In this document: positions 1-6,371 of the stretch, piece after piece
Position numbering within the stretch: position 1 is the first letter of the stretch
How the letters are laid out: each line of letters starts with the position of its first letter
NCBI GenBank assembly: GCA_017934845.1
Contig: JAGBIR010000030.1
Location: 1 to 7,829 of the forward strand
Reading direction: 5' to 3'
DNA length: 7,829 bases
Source of the DNA: Alistipes sp.
GTDB taxonomy: Bacteria > Bacteroidota > Bacteroidia > Bacteroidales > Rikenellaceae
Made by a program: the position numbers and the translations under genes
Notes under the pieces: model-generated
What the model was told of the DNA's origin: nothing
Databases searched by the model: none
The model's input: the letters and a program-made list of their open reading frames with translations, nothing else

Positions 1-501
1 AGCAATCTCCGACGTACCGCCACCGATGTCGATAACCATATTACCCTCTGGCGCCTCAACATCCAAGCCGGCACCCAAAGCTGCCGCCATAGGCTCGAAA
101 ATCATATATACGTCGCGCGCTCCTGCATGCTCGGCAGAGTCGCGTACGGCACGAATCTCAACGTTTGTAGAACCTGAAGGGATACAGATAACCATACGCA
201 ACGAGGGTGCAAACATACTGCTCGTAGTACGCACCTTCTTAATCAAGCCGCGCAACATAAGCTCCGTAGCCTTAAAGTCGGCAATAACGCCATCCTTCAG
301 CGGGCGGATAGTCTTAATGTTGGGGTTTACCCTTCCATCCATCTTCTTTGCCTCGATACCGATAGCCTTCACCTTGCCGGTCTGAATTTCCAGCGCGATG
401 ATCGAAGGCTCGTCCACAACGACCTTGCCATTGTAGATAATCAACGTGTTGGCCGTTCCGAGGTCAATGGCCAACTCGTGCATCAATGAAAAAAATCCCA
501 T
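1..501 (-). CDS. mreB: Rod shape-determining protein MreB, N-terminal half (cut by window edge)
   Basis: This is the bacterial actin homologue that polymerises on ATP beneath the inner membrane and directs elongation-phase peptidoglycan synthesis. Reading the minus strand from the ATG at 501 gives 167 in-frame codons before the window edge, about half of the roughly 340-residue family length. The actin-fold signatures are in order: phosphate-1 loop DLGTANT (residues 13-19), the IRPLKDGVIADF segment (65-76), EPMAAALGAG (136-145) and the phosphate-2 loop DIGGGTSE (158-165). The ATG at 501 places the DLGTANT motif at the usual distance from the N-terminus. An in-frame ATG at 483 would leave only six residues before that motif. 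No mreC, mreD or rodA can be seen; they would lie beyond the left edge. The gene diverges from pgi and has its own predicted promoter at 600-632. Nothing suggests truncation other than the window boundary. Confidence 0.96.
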   Translation of the reverse strand, partial: MGFFSLMHELAIDLGTANTLIIYNGKVVVDEPSIIALEIQTGKVKAIGIEAKKMDGRVNPNIKTIRPLKDGVIADFKATELMLRGLIKKVRTTSSMFAPSLRMVICIPSGSTNVEIRAVRDSAEHAGARDVYMIFEPMAAALGAGLDVEAPEGNMVIDIGGGTSEIA

Positions 502-531
502 ATCTATTTTAACTTATATTTCAAATAGTTA

Positions 532-554
532 CGCGCCTCAACGAGGCTGCCGCG
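532..554 (-). promoter_or_regulatory. GC-rich hairpin in the mreB 5' leader
   Basis: A perfect inverted repeat, GCCTC/GAGGC with a 3-nt loop (535-547), lies about 31 nt upstream of the mreB ATG. Alternatively CCTC/GAGG pairs on top of an outer CGCG/CGCG pair with a 4-nt bulge, covering 532-554. It lies within the leader predicted from the promoter at 600-632, in a locally GC-rich island inside an otherwise A/T-rich intergenic region. A role in mRNA stability or translation is inference only. Confidence 0.4.
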
Positions 555-599
555 AGGTCTGCGATCGCTCACAGAAAAAGATATTTCCCAACGGCTCTA

Positions 600-632
600 C
601 AAAGGTAGGAAAAAGATGAATAACTTTTCCAA
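600..632 (-). promoter_or_regulatory. Predicted mreB promoter (Bacteroidetes type)
   Basis: On the minus strand, TACCTTTG (607 to 600) matches the Bacteroidetes -7 consensus TAnnTTTG. TTGG (632 to 629) lies 21 nt upstream as a plausible -33 element. The predicted transcription start is near 595, giving a leader of about 94 nt. The same TTGG plus TACCTTTG pair occurs upstream of greA, which supports the call. Confidence 0.6.
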
Positions 633-653
633 CTTTTTTGGCAAAATTTTTCT

Positions 654-661
654 TATTTTTG
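654..661 (+). promoter_or_regulatory. Predicted pgi promoter -7 element
   Basis: TATTTTTG matches TAnnTTTG exactly on the plus strand. No TTTG sits at the usual 18-21 nt spacing; the nearest is at 637-640, only 13 nt away, so the -33 box is weak or degenerate. The predicted start is near 666-668, giving a leader of about 105 nt. The element lies back to back with the mreB promoter. Confidence 0.5.
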
Positions 662-665
662 CACT

Positions 666-720
666 GTCGAATAAAACGCACTCCAAACGATACAAATATT
701 AATGGAGAAAACTATTCGAC
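666..720 (+). promoter_or_regulatory. Nested stem-loop in the pgi 5' leader
   Basis: A perfect 8-bp inverted repeat, GTCGAATA (666-673) with TATTCGAC (713-720), encloses a second 5-bp repeat, CTCCA (681-685) with TGGAG (703-707). The arms are separated by a small internal loop (7 and 5 nt) and closed by a 17-nt A/T-rich loop. The outer arm begins almost exactly where the start predicted from the -7 box at 654-661 falls, so the fold would cap the 5' end of the pgi mRNA. It does not match a riboswitch I recognise. It could be a stabilising 5' hairpin or a DNA operator. Confidence 0.5.
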
Positions 721-771
721 TTTGACATTTGCTCAACAAAAGAAAAACTTATAAACTAAAATTTTTAAACG

Positions 772-2103
772 ATGAGTTTGATGAAATTAGAGATCGCCAA
801 GTCGGGCGTTGTAGTCAACGACGAGATGAAGGCGAAGGCACAGGAGGCAAACGCTTTGCTTCACTCTGGCAAAGGTGCCGGTAACGACTTTTTGGGTTGG
901 GTAAACCTCCCCTCTTCAATCGACGCAGAGCAGATCGCCGCTATCGAGGCTCAGGCTGCAAAGTTGCGCGAGAAGGCAGAGGTTGTAATCTGCATCGGTA
1001 TTGGTGGTTCATACCTCGGCGCAAAGGCTGTAATCGAGGCTATGAGCAACTCTTTCGAGTCATTGAAGAAGAAGCACGACAACCCCACAGTTGTTTTTGC
1101 AGGTCAGAACATCTCAGAGGATTATACTTACGAGCTTTTGGATGCTGTTAAGGATTACTCTGTGGCAGCTATCGTAATCTCAAAGTCGGGTACAACAACC
1201 GAGCCCGCAATCGCGTTCCGCCTTATCAAGGCCGAGTTGGAGAAGCGTTATGGCAAGGCAGAGGCTGCCGAGCGTATCGTAGCTATTACCGATGCTGCTC
1301 GCGGTGCACTTAAGACCCTCTCTACAAACGAAGGCTACCCCACATTCGTAATTCCCGACAACGTAGGTGGTCGTTTCTCGGTTCTTACTCCCGTAGGTTT
1401 GCTCCCATTGGCTGTTGCTGGTATCGACATCAAGGCATTGGTTGCAGGTGCACAGGCTATGGAGGCAGCTACTGCTGAGGGTGTTGCCGTTGAGGATAAC
1501 TTGGCAGCACAGTATGCTATCGTTCGCAACGAGCTTTACAAGGCGGGTAAGAAGGTTGAGATCTTGGCATCTTACGAGCCCAAGTTGCAGTACATCGCTG
1601 AGTGGTGGAAGCAGCTCTATGGCGAGTCAGAGGGTAAGGATGGCTTGGGTATCTTCCCCGCAAGCGTAACTCTTACTGCCGACCTCCACTCTATGGGTCA
1701 GTACATTCAGGAGGGCGAGCGCACATTGTTCGAGACAGTTATCTCGGTTGCCGAGGCAAAGCACACAGTAAAGGTTGAGACCGACGGCGATAACCTCGAC
1801 GGCCTTAACTTCTTGGCTGGCAAGCGTATTTCGGAGATTAACAAGATGGCAGAGCTGGGCGTTCAGTTGGCACACTTGGATGGCGGCGTTCCTCAGTTGC
1901 GTATCGAGATTCCCGCAATCAACGAGACTTCAATCGGCGCACTTATCTACTTCTTCGAGAAGGCTTGCGGTATCAGCGGTTATATGTTGGGTGTTAACCC
2001 CTTCAACCAGCCGGGCGTAGAGGCTTACAAGAAGAATATGTTCGCATTGCTCGATAAGCCGGGTTACGAGGAGGAGTCAAAGGCTATCAAGGCCCGCTTG
2101 TAA
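772..2103 (+). CDS. pgi: Glucose-6-phosphate isomerase
   Basis: This cytoplasmic enzyme interconverts glucose 6-phosphate and fructose 6-phosphate in glycolysis and gluconeogenesis. The 443-residue length fits the short bacterial form of the family. SIS-fold sugar-phosphate motifs are visible: [12 protein letters not shown] (75-86), SKSGTTTE (137-144) and the signature [12 protein letters not shown] (196-207). The second signature, [18 protein letters not shown], covers 403-420. By motif alignment with characterised short bacterial isomerases, the catalytic residues are E285 (in GESEGK), H306 (in LHSMGQ) and K420, and all are present. The ATG at 772 follows an A/T-rich stretch typical of Bacteroidetes starts; an in-frame ATG at 781 is a possible alternative giving a protein three residues shorter. 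Codon use is strongly biased (mostly GAG, AAG, TTG), consistent with high expression. It is transcribed alone, diverging from mreB, with a strong terminator 22 bp after its stop codon. Confidence 0.98.
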   Translation: MSLMKLEIAKSGVVVNDEMKAKAQEANALLHSGKGAGNDFLGWVNLPSSIDAEQIAAIEAQAAKLREKAEVVICIGIGGSYLGAKAVIEAMSNSFESLKKKHDNPTVVFAGQNISEDYTYELLDAVKDYSVAAIVISKSGTTTEPAIAFRLIKAELEKRYGKAEAAERIVAITDAARGALKTLSTNEGYPTFVIPDNVGGRFSVLTPVGLLPLAVAGIDIKALVAGAQAMEAATAEGVAVEDNLAAQYAIVRNELYKAGKKVEILASYEPKLQYIAEWWKQLYGESEGKDGLGIFPASVTLTADLHSMGQYIQEGERTLFETVISVAEAKHTVKVETDGDNLDGLNFLAGKRISEINKMAELGVQLAHLDGGVPQLRIEIPAINETSIGALIYFFEKACGISGYMLGVNPFNQPGVEAYKKNMFALLDKPGYEEESKAIKARL

Positions 2104-2125
2104 TCTTTACGACATAGACAAATCA

Positions 2126-2158
2126 AAAACGCCACCTGAAGTTATCGGGTGGCGTTTT
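2126..2158 (+). terminator. Intrinsic terminator of pgi
   Basis: There is a perfect 11-bp stem, AAAACGCCACC (2126-2136) with GGTGGCGTTTT (2148-2158), an 11-nt loop, and a U-rich continuation (GTTTGTT) downstream. It begins 22 nt after the pgi stop codon. The A-rich left arm means it could also stop transcription on the minus strand, but no minus-strand gene enters it here. Confidence 0.9.
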
Positions 2159-2171
2159 GTTTGTTATATAA
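2156..2171 (+). repeat. 16-bp direct repeat, copy 1
   Basis: TTTGTTTGTTATATAA occurs here and again, identically, exactly 80 bp downstream at 2236-2251. This copy overlaps the T-tail of the pgi terminator. The sequence at the position where a -7 box would fall (TAAATGAG at 2181) is degenerate, so this copy is probably not an active promoter. Confidence 0.7.
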
Positions 2172-2235
2172 ATATTGGCGTAAATGAGTATTTTCGAGCA
2201 AGGCAGATGCCGAAAGAGCCTTGTTAGGCGGATTC

Positions 2236-2251
2236 TTTGTTTGTTATATAA
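2236..2251 (+). repeat. 16-bp direct repeat, copy 2 (contains uvrB -33 box)
   Basis: This is identical to 2156-2171. The copy contains the TTTG (2240-2243) that serves as the -33 box of the predicted uvrB promoter, and its TATATAA tail fills part of the promoter spacer. Confidence 0.7.
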
Positions 2252-2270
2252 TATGTTTTTCATAACTTTG
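2240..2270 (+). promoter_or_regulatory. Predicted uvrB promoter, start at or next to the ATG
   Basis: TTTG (2240-2243), a 19-nt spacer and TAACTTTG (2263-2270) form a full match to the Bacteroidetes consensus. The -7 box ends 4 nt before the uvrB ATG at 2275, so the predicted start lies at or within a few bases of the start codon. No SOS-type LexA box is evident to me. Confidence 0.75.
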
Positions 2271-2274
2271 CCGT

Positions 2275-4344
2275 ATGGATTTCAAACTTGTGTCAGAATA
2301 TGCTCCTACGGGTGATCAGCCCGAGGCTATCGCCCAGCTCATAGAGTCTATTGAGAGCCGGTCGCCACACAACACACTCTTGGGTGTTACGGGATCGGGA
2401 AAGACCTTCACCATTGCCAATGTTATCGAGCATTTCAATCGTCCGACCATAGTTTTGAGCCACAACAAAACCCTCGCGGCACAGCTCTATGGCGAGTTCA
2501 AGAATTTCTTTCCGAACAATGCTGTCGAGTACTTCGTGTCGTATTACGACTACTACCAGCCCGAGGCATATCTCCCCACAACCGATACCTATATAGAAAA
2601 AGACCTCGCCATAAACGACGAGATCGAGAAGATGCGTCTGAGTGCTACGTCGGCTCTGCTGTCGGGACGTCGCGATGTGATTGTCGTATCGAGTGTTTCG
2701 TGTCTGTATGGTATTGGCAACCCCGAGGATTTCCACGCTACATCGATAAACATAAAAGTAGGTCAGGAGGTTAGCTACAAGCATTTCCTTTACAACCTTG
2801 TCGAGGCCCTCTACACTCGCACCGAGTTGGAACTTACGCCCGCAACATTCCGCGTCAAAGGCGATACGGTCGATATTATGGCTGCATTTGGCGACAACTG
2901 CTATCGCGTAACATTCTTCGACAAGGAGATTGAGTCGATACAGTTAATCGATCCCGCCACGGGCCGCAGTTACGACTCATTAGACCACGTCACGATATAT
3001 CCTGCAAATATGTTTGTCACAACGCGCGAACGCATCAACACCGCTGTTCAGCAGATATATCTCGACATGGGCGAGCGCATACGCTTTTTCGAGGAGCAGG
3101 GCCGAATGATGGAGGCACAGCGCATCAAACAGAGGGTGGAGTACGACCTGGAGATGATTAAGGAGTTGGGCTACTGCCCGGGCATTGAGAACTATTCGCG
3201 TTACTTCGACGGTCGTGCAGAGGGTACGCGACCATTCTGCTTGCTGGACTACTTCCCCAAGGATTATATGATGGTAATAGACGAGAGTCACGTTACCCTG
3301 CCACAGGTACACGCCATGTTTGGCGGCGATCGCGCCCGCAAAGAGAATCTGGTAGAGTATGGATTTCGTCTGCCTGCAGCAAAGGATAACCGCCCGCTCC
3401 GTTTCGACGAGTTTGAGTCGATGATGGGTACGACCATATATGTTAGTGCAACGCCAGCAGATTATGAACTTCACAAGAGTGAAGGCATTGTCGTTGAGCA
3501 GCTTATTCGCCCGACAGGCTTGGTCGATCCGCCTATCGAGGTGCGACCTACCGAGAACCAGATTGACGATCTGATTGAGGAGATTGACCGCCGCGTAAAG
3601 GCCGACGACAAGATACTCGTTACGACCATTACAAAGCGCATGGCCGAGGAGTTATCGAAATATTTCGACCGCGTAGGCATCCGCAACCGCTACATCCATT
3701 CCGATGTCGATACGCTGGAGCGCGTACAGATCTTGGAGGATTTGCGAGCCGGAATGTTTGACGTGCTGGTTGGTGTAAACCTATTAAGAGAGGGCCTCGA
3801 TTTGCCGGAGGTTGGATTGGTAGTTATTTTGGATGCCGACAAAGAGGGTTTTCTGCGTAACGTTCGCTCTATCACTCAGATAGCAGGGCGTGCAGCCCGC
3901 CACACACGTGGTCAGGTAATCCTTTATGCCGATAATTGCACCGACTCGATGCGTACCGCCATCGAGCAGAGCAACCGCCGCCGCGAGAAGCAGGTTGCAT
4001 ATAATATCGAACACTGTAAAATGCCGCGCAGCGCAAAGAAGAGCGGTACGGGACAGAGCCTTTTGCTTGGCCCGGGCAAGCCAGAAAATATGGTGGCATA
4101 TCCGATTGTCGAGGAACACTATTCGGTAGCAGCCGACAAACAGGTGCAATACGAAGCCGGCACACCGCAAGCCATCGACGCAAAGACGCTTGATGAGATG
4201 ATTACCCACGCCCGCGAGGAGATGGAACGCGCTGCCAAAGAGCTGGATTTCGACTCGGCAATACGCCATCGCAACAGAATGTACGAATTGCAGAAGATTC
4301 GCGACGCGGAGCTTACAACAAAGAGCGATATCTGGCAAAAGTAA
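2275..4344 (+). CDS. uvrB: UvrABC system protein B (excinuclease helicase-like subunit)
   Basis: This is the damage-verification subunit of nucleotide excision repair: it receives DNA lesions from UvrA, probes them with its beta-hairpin using ATP, and recruits UvrC for incision. The 689 residues are full length. Features in order: Walker A GVTGSGKT (37-44), the damage-probing beta-hairpin YYDYYQPEAYLP (90-101), DESH Walker B (336-339), SATP helicase motif III (391-394), REGLDLPE (505-512), the arginine-finger region QIAGRAAR (535-542), and a C-terminal UVR domain (about 638-675) that contacts UvrC. The segment QIAGRAAR differs slightly from the common QTIGRAAR but keeps both arginines. The start is fixed by the family N-terminus ending in PTGDQPEA (11-18). 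The next good Met is far downstream, so this start is firm even though almost no leader exists. The gene is monocistronic and converges on greA. Confidence 0.98.
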   Translation: MDFKLVSEYAPTGDQPEAIAQLIESIESRSPHNTLLGVTGSGKTFTIANVIEHFNRPTIVLSHNKTLAAQLYGEFKNFFPNNAVEYFVSYYDYYQPEAYLPTTDTYIEKDLAINDEIEKMRLSATSALLSGRRDVIVVSSVSCLYGIGNPEDFHATSINIKVGQEVSYKHFLYNLVEALYTRTELELTPATFRVKGDTVDIMAAFGDNCYRVTFFDKEIESIQLIDPATGRSYDSLDHVTIYPANMFVTTRERINTAVQQIYLDMGERIRFFEEQGRMMEAQRIKQRVEYDLEMIKELGYCPGIENYSRYFDGRAEGTRPFCLLDYFPKDYMMVIDESHVTLPQVHAMFGGDRARKENLVEYGFRLPAAKDNRPLRFDEFESMMGTTIYVSATPADYELHKSEGIVVEQLIRPTGLVDPPIEVRPTENQIDDLIEEIDRRVKADDKILVTTITKRMAEELSKYFDRVGIRNRYIHSDVDTLERVQILEDLRAGMFDVLVGVNLLREGLDLPEVGLVVILDADKEGFLRNVRSITQIAGRAARHTRGQVILYADNCTDSMRTAIEQSNRRREKQVAYNIEHCKMPRSAKKSGTGQSLLLGPGKPENMVAYPIVEEHYSVAADKQVQYEAGTPQAIDAKTLDEMITHAREEMERAAKELDFDSAIRHRNRMYELQKIRDAELTTKSDIWQK

Positions 4345-4346
4345 AA

Positions 4347-4372
4347 GGGTGTCCAATAAATTTGGAACACCC
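4347..4372 (+). terminator. Shared terminator between convergent uvrB and greA
   Basis: A 10-bp stem, GGGTGTCCAA (4347-4356) with TTGG plus ACACCC (4362-4372), has a single bulged A at 4366 and a 5-nt loop. It starts 3 nt after the uvrB stop. On the plus strand the following tract is only moderately U-rich (TCATTTCTT). On the minus strand, read from greA, it is followed by TTTTACTTTT, so it is probably bidirectional and stronger for greA. Between it and the greA stop (4373-4416) I see nothing else. Confidence 0.75.
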
Positions 4373-4416
4373 TCATTTCTTGCAACAATTCTTACAATTT
4401 GGCTGACCGTTGTCGA

Positions 4417-4893
4417 TTAGATATTGATATCCAGAATCTCGAACTTCAGCAAGCCGGCAGGGACGGTAACCTCAACAACATCGCCCTTCTTCTTACCCAG
4501 CAAAGCCTTGGCGATAGGAGTACCGATAGCCAACTTACCCTCGCGTAAGTTTGCCTCGTTCTCCGATACGATGGTATAGGTAACCTGCTTGTTATTATTG
4601 TGATTCAGCAACGTAACCTTGCTCAAAATCTGCACCTTGCTCTTGTCGATCTTCGACTCATCGATAACACGAGCATTGGTCAAAGTCTGCTCCAACTGCG
4701 CAATTTTCAACTCCAAAAGGCCCTGAGCCTCGCGCGCTGCATCATACTCTGCATTCTCCGACAAGTCACCCTTGTCGCGTGCCTCGGCGATAGCTGCCGA
4801 GATGGCGGGACGCTCAACAGAGCGCATATGGTGAAGCTCGTCTTTCAGCTTCTGCAAACCTTCCGCCGTCAGATAAATAATCTCTTGTGCCAT
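4417..4893 (-). CDS. greA: Transcription elongation factor GreA
   Basis: GreA enters the RNA polymerase secondary channel and stimulates cleavage of backtracked RNA, rescuing stalled complexes. The 158 residues match the family length. The N-terminal coiled-coil finger (about 1-75) carries the tip sequence GDLSENAEYDAA (42-53); the acidic tip residues D43 and E46 that coordinate the catalytic metal are present. The C-terminal FKBP-like domain has GTPIAKALLGKKKGD (124-138). The presence of the intact acidic tip and the GDLSENAEY sequence separates it from anti-backtracking paralogues such as Gfh factors or Rnk. The ATG at 4893 gives the expected N-terminus and lies about 95 nt downstream of the predicted promoter start. 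The gene is transcribed alone. Confidence 0.97.
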   Translation of the reverse strand: MAQEIIYLTAEGLQKLKDELHHMRSVERPAISAAIAEARDKGDLSENAEYDAAREAQGLLELKIAQLEQTLTNARVIDESKIDKSKVQILSKVTLLNHNNNKQVTYTIVSENEANLREGKLAIGTPIAKALLGKKKGDVVEVTVPAGLLKFEILDINI

Positions 4894-4992
4894 AGTTTTA
4901 TATAACAGTAAAAAAAGCCAGAATCCTAATCCCTACGCCATATCGTCTGAATTAGAATCCCGATTCAACAATAATATTTTCCTTTCGTGAAA

Positions 4993-5023
4993 CAAAGGTA
5001 AGGACAAAAATCCTTTTATCCAA
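4993..5023 (-). promoter_or_regulatory. Predicted greA promoter (Bacteroidetes type)
   Basis: On the minus strand, TTGG (5023 to 5020), a 19-nt spacer and TACCTTTG (5000 to 4993) match the Bacteroidetes promoter pattern, with the same two box sequences as the mreB promoter. The predicted start is near 4988, giving a leader of about 95 nt. The leader contains only weak repeats (AGAATCC at 4920-4926 and 4954-4960). Confidence 0.65.
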
Positions 5024-5085
5024 TTTTTTTCGTCACAAAGTGTCTTTTCAGTCTAAATCGCCCACTATTACAGCATTTTACACAC

Positions 5086-5129
5086 AAAAAAAACACACAA
5101 AGCCTCGCTCCGAAGGAGTGCCTTGTGTG
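5086..5129 (-). terminator. Intrinsic terminator of the DUF4837 gene
   Basis: Read on the minus strand, a hairpin with outer stem CACACAA (5129 to 5123) and TTGTGTG (5100 to 5094) contains an inner CTCC/GGAG mini-stem. It is followed immediately by eight U residues (5093 to 5086). It lies 24 nt beyond the stop codon of the DUF4837 gene. This is a textbook factor-independent terminator, and it insulates that gene from the greA promoter just downstream. Confidence 0.9.
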
Positions 5130-5153
5130 CTAATTCAACATTCTCGGCCGAGC

Positions 5154-6206
5154 CTATTTACTCTCTTCGATATTTTTATCGGTCTGGTTGAAATCTATCA
5201 TATATACCAACGCCTGCAACTCACGCAACATATTGCGCTTCTCCTTCTTTGGCGAATAGACATAGCAGTCGATAGTAAGAACCTCCTTGGTATTGGGATT
5301 CACCGTCGTATAGCTGACAAACGGGCCTCCCATAAAGTACTTCTCGACATCCCACAAGCCGACCATCTCGATCCACGGCTGCTCGCCAATGCGGATAGTA
5401 TTATAGGTAGGCTTAAACGGCATATAATCCTCACCCGTCTCATCAGGAATCTTACTTACAGTTGTCATATATGACCCCTCGCTCGGGCCGGGGATGCGCG
5501 AAGCAAAGCGGTTGCGCGCCTTAACCAAAGCATCCAGCGAGAGCGAATTCTCGCCCGTATAGGGATATTTGTAGATAAAGAATCCCTGACTTGCAGTTGG
5601 GAACTCCTGCGAAATCCACAACATATCGTCGCTCTGCGTACGCAGCATATAGTCATCAGGCAGGGTGATATCGACATTAAACGTATTGCGGATTAATTCA
5701 CTCAAAGTTCTTGAATTATAACGCGACGAATACGACACTACCCTATCACGCTCGGCCTTCTCCAATACCTGCATCAGATTTTCGCCATTTGCACCAACAT
5801 AATCGGCAACAGTCTGATTATCGGGGCCCTTGATGGTTACAAACACCTGCGGCTTTGCCGTCACATCATATCGAACGGTAATTGATGGTTCCGTAAACTC
5901 CTTATCGACATTTACCACAACAATGTTACGATGACGCTCCGTAAGACTCTTGAAGTTATTGGGCAAAATACGCATTACATCGAACGATGGCTCGGGCGTA
6001 GGTAACTCCTTTACGGGCTGCTCCAGATAGTAGCTCAACGTATCGCCCAAAACGCTCTGCCACTGGGGCTGCGCGCACACCAAAACCAACTCATAGGGTC
6101 GTCCCTGTGCCGTATCGGCCGATGATGCCATATGGAAGGCTTTGCAACCTACCATAACCATTACAGCCGACATTATAACTGCTAAATTCAGAATAATCCT
6201 CTTCAT
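5154..6206 (-). CDS. DUF4837 family lipoprotein
   Basis: This is a 350-residue protein of unknown function that I place in the DUF4837 family from memory of the family pattern. Residues 1-20 form a basic plus hydrophobic signal peptide (MKRIILNLAVI...) ending in VMVGC, with C21 as the likely lipidated cysteine; the Met at -3 is a slightly unusual lipobox. No acidic export signal follows the cysteine, so surface display is not indicated and a periplasmic-facing lipoprotein is more likely (inference). Conserved-looking segments are RNRFASRIPGPSEGSYMTT (231-249), GLWDVEKYFMGGPFVSYTT (283-301) and CYVYSPKKEKRNMLRELQA (314-332). I chose the ATG at 6206 because the open frame extends to 6293, but that upstream part precedes the predicted transcription start (near 6258) and would bury the signal peptide. 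The ATG at 6221 is a possible alternative adding five residues. The gene has its own promoter and terminator. Confidence 0.85.
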   Translation of the reverse strand: MKRIILNLAVIMSAVMVMVGCKAFHMASSADTAQGRPYELVLVCAQPQWQSVLGDTLSYYLEQPVKELPTPEPSFDVMRILPNNFKSLTERHRNIVVVNVDKEFTEPSITVRYDVTAKPQVFVTIKGPDNQTVADYVGANGENLMQVLEKAERDRVVSYSSRYNSRTLSELIRNTFNVDITLPDDYMLRTQSDDMLWISQEFPTASQGFFIYKYPYTGENSLSLDALVKARNRFASRIPGPSEGSYMTTVSKIPDETGEDYMPFKPTYNTIRIGEQPWIEMVGLWDVEKYFMGGPFVSYTTVNPNTKEVLTIDCYVYSPKKEKRNMLRELQALVYMIDFNQTDKNIEESK

Positions 6207-6224
6207 AACTTCAAATTTCATTAT

Positions 6225-6250
6225 CGAAGGCCTCACATCGAGCCTATTCG
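6225..6250 (-). promoter_or_regulatory. Possible hairpin in the leader of the DUF4837 gene
   Basis: On the minus strand, CGA and AGGC (6250 to 6242, with a 2-nt bulge) pair with GCCT and TCG (6231 to 6225), giving 7 bp around a 10-nt loop. It sits near the predicted 5' end of the mRNA and 18 nt before the chosen ATG. The stem is short, so it could be chance. Confidence 0.3.
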
Positions 6251-6262
6251 CATTATTATCTA

Positions 6263-6294
6263 CAAATTTAATCAAAAAAATCAGTTTACACAAA
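6263..6294 (-). promoter_or_regulatory. Predicted promoter of the DUF4837 gene
   Basis: On the minus strand, TTTG (6294 to 6291), a 20-nt spacer and TAAATTTG (6270 to 6263) fit the Bacteroidetes consensus well. The predicted start near 6258 gives a leader of about 52 nt to the ATG at 6206 and rules out translation from the ATG at 6293 on this transcript. Confidence 0.7.
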
Positions 6295-6323
6295 ATCTAT
6301 ACCTCTTATTAGATAAAAAACAC

Positions 6324-6331
6324 TACTTTTG
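6324..6331 (+). promoter_or_regulatory. Predicted -7 element for the deacetylase-ubiX unit
   Basis: TACTTTTG matches TAnnTTTG on the plus strand, diverging from the DUF4837 promoter. No good TTTG box lies 18-21 nt upstream, so the promoter may be weak or activator-dependent. The predicted start is near 6337, giving a leader of about 35 nt. Confidence 0.5.
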
Positions 6332-6339
6332 CCACCGCT

Positions 6340-6356
6340 ACCCGACTCAAGCGGGT
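6340..6356 (+). promoter_or_regulatory. Small hairpin in the deacetylase leader
   Basis: ACCCG (6340-6344) and CGGGT (6352-6356) form a perfect 5-bp stem with a 7-nt loop, 15 nt before the ATG at 6372. Almost the whole predicted leader is this hairpin. It is short, and its regulatory meaning is uncertain. Confidence 0.3.
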
Positions 6357-6371
6357 TGAATTGATGAGAGT

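Noticed and set aside
26..385. 119-residue plus-strand open frame
   Set aside because: It lies wholly antisense to mreB, whose conserved actin motifs are read on the minus strand; the plus-strand translation has no recognisable domain or promoter.
561..568. GCGATCGC palindrome, the octamer known as HIP1 in cyanobacteria
   Set aside because: It is a single copy in the mreB leader of a non-cyanobacterial genome; most likely chance.
3784..4356. 190-residue minus-strand open frame, with other long antisense frames at 2293-2784 and 2980-3474
   Set aside because: They are antisense to uvrB, whose reading frame is intact and conserved throughout. Their length is a by-product of codon bias, and no promoter or domain supports them.
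4920..4966. Short repeats in the greA leader (AGAATCC twice, GAATC/GATTC) considered as a regulatory structure
   Set aside because: Stems are 4-5 bp with a loop of 2-4 nt or with mismatches; not convincing as a riboswitch or attenuator.
5086..5129. Repeat and A-run considered as a small mobile element end or CRISPR-like repeat
   Set aside because: The single hairpin followed by eight U on the minus strand, just past a stop codon, is fully explained as an intrinsic terminator.
5040..5474. 144-residue plus-strand open frame
   Set aside because: It runs through the strong minus-strand terminator and antisense to the DUF4837 gene, with low-complexity sequence at the start. It looks like a shadow.
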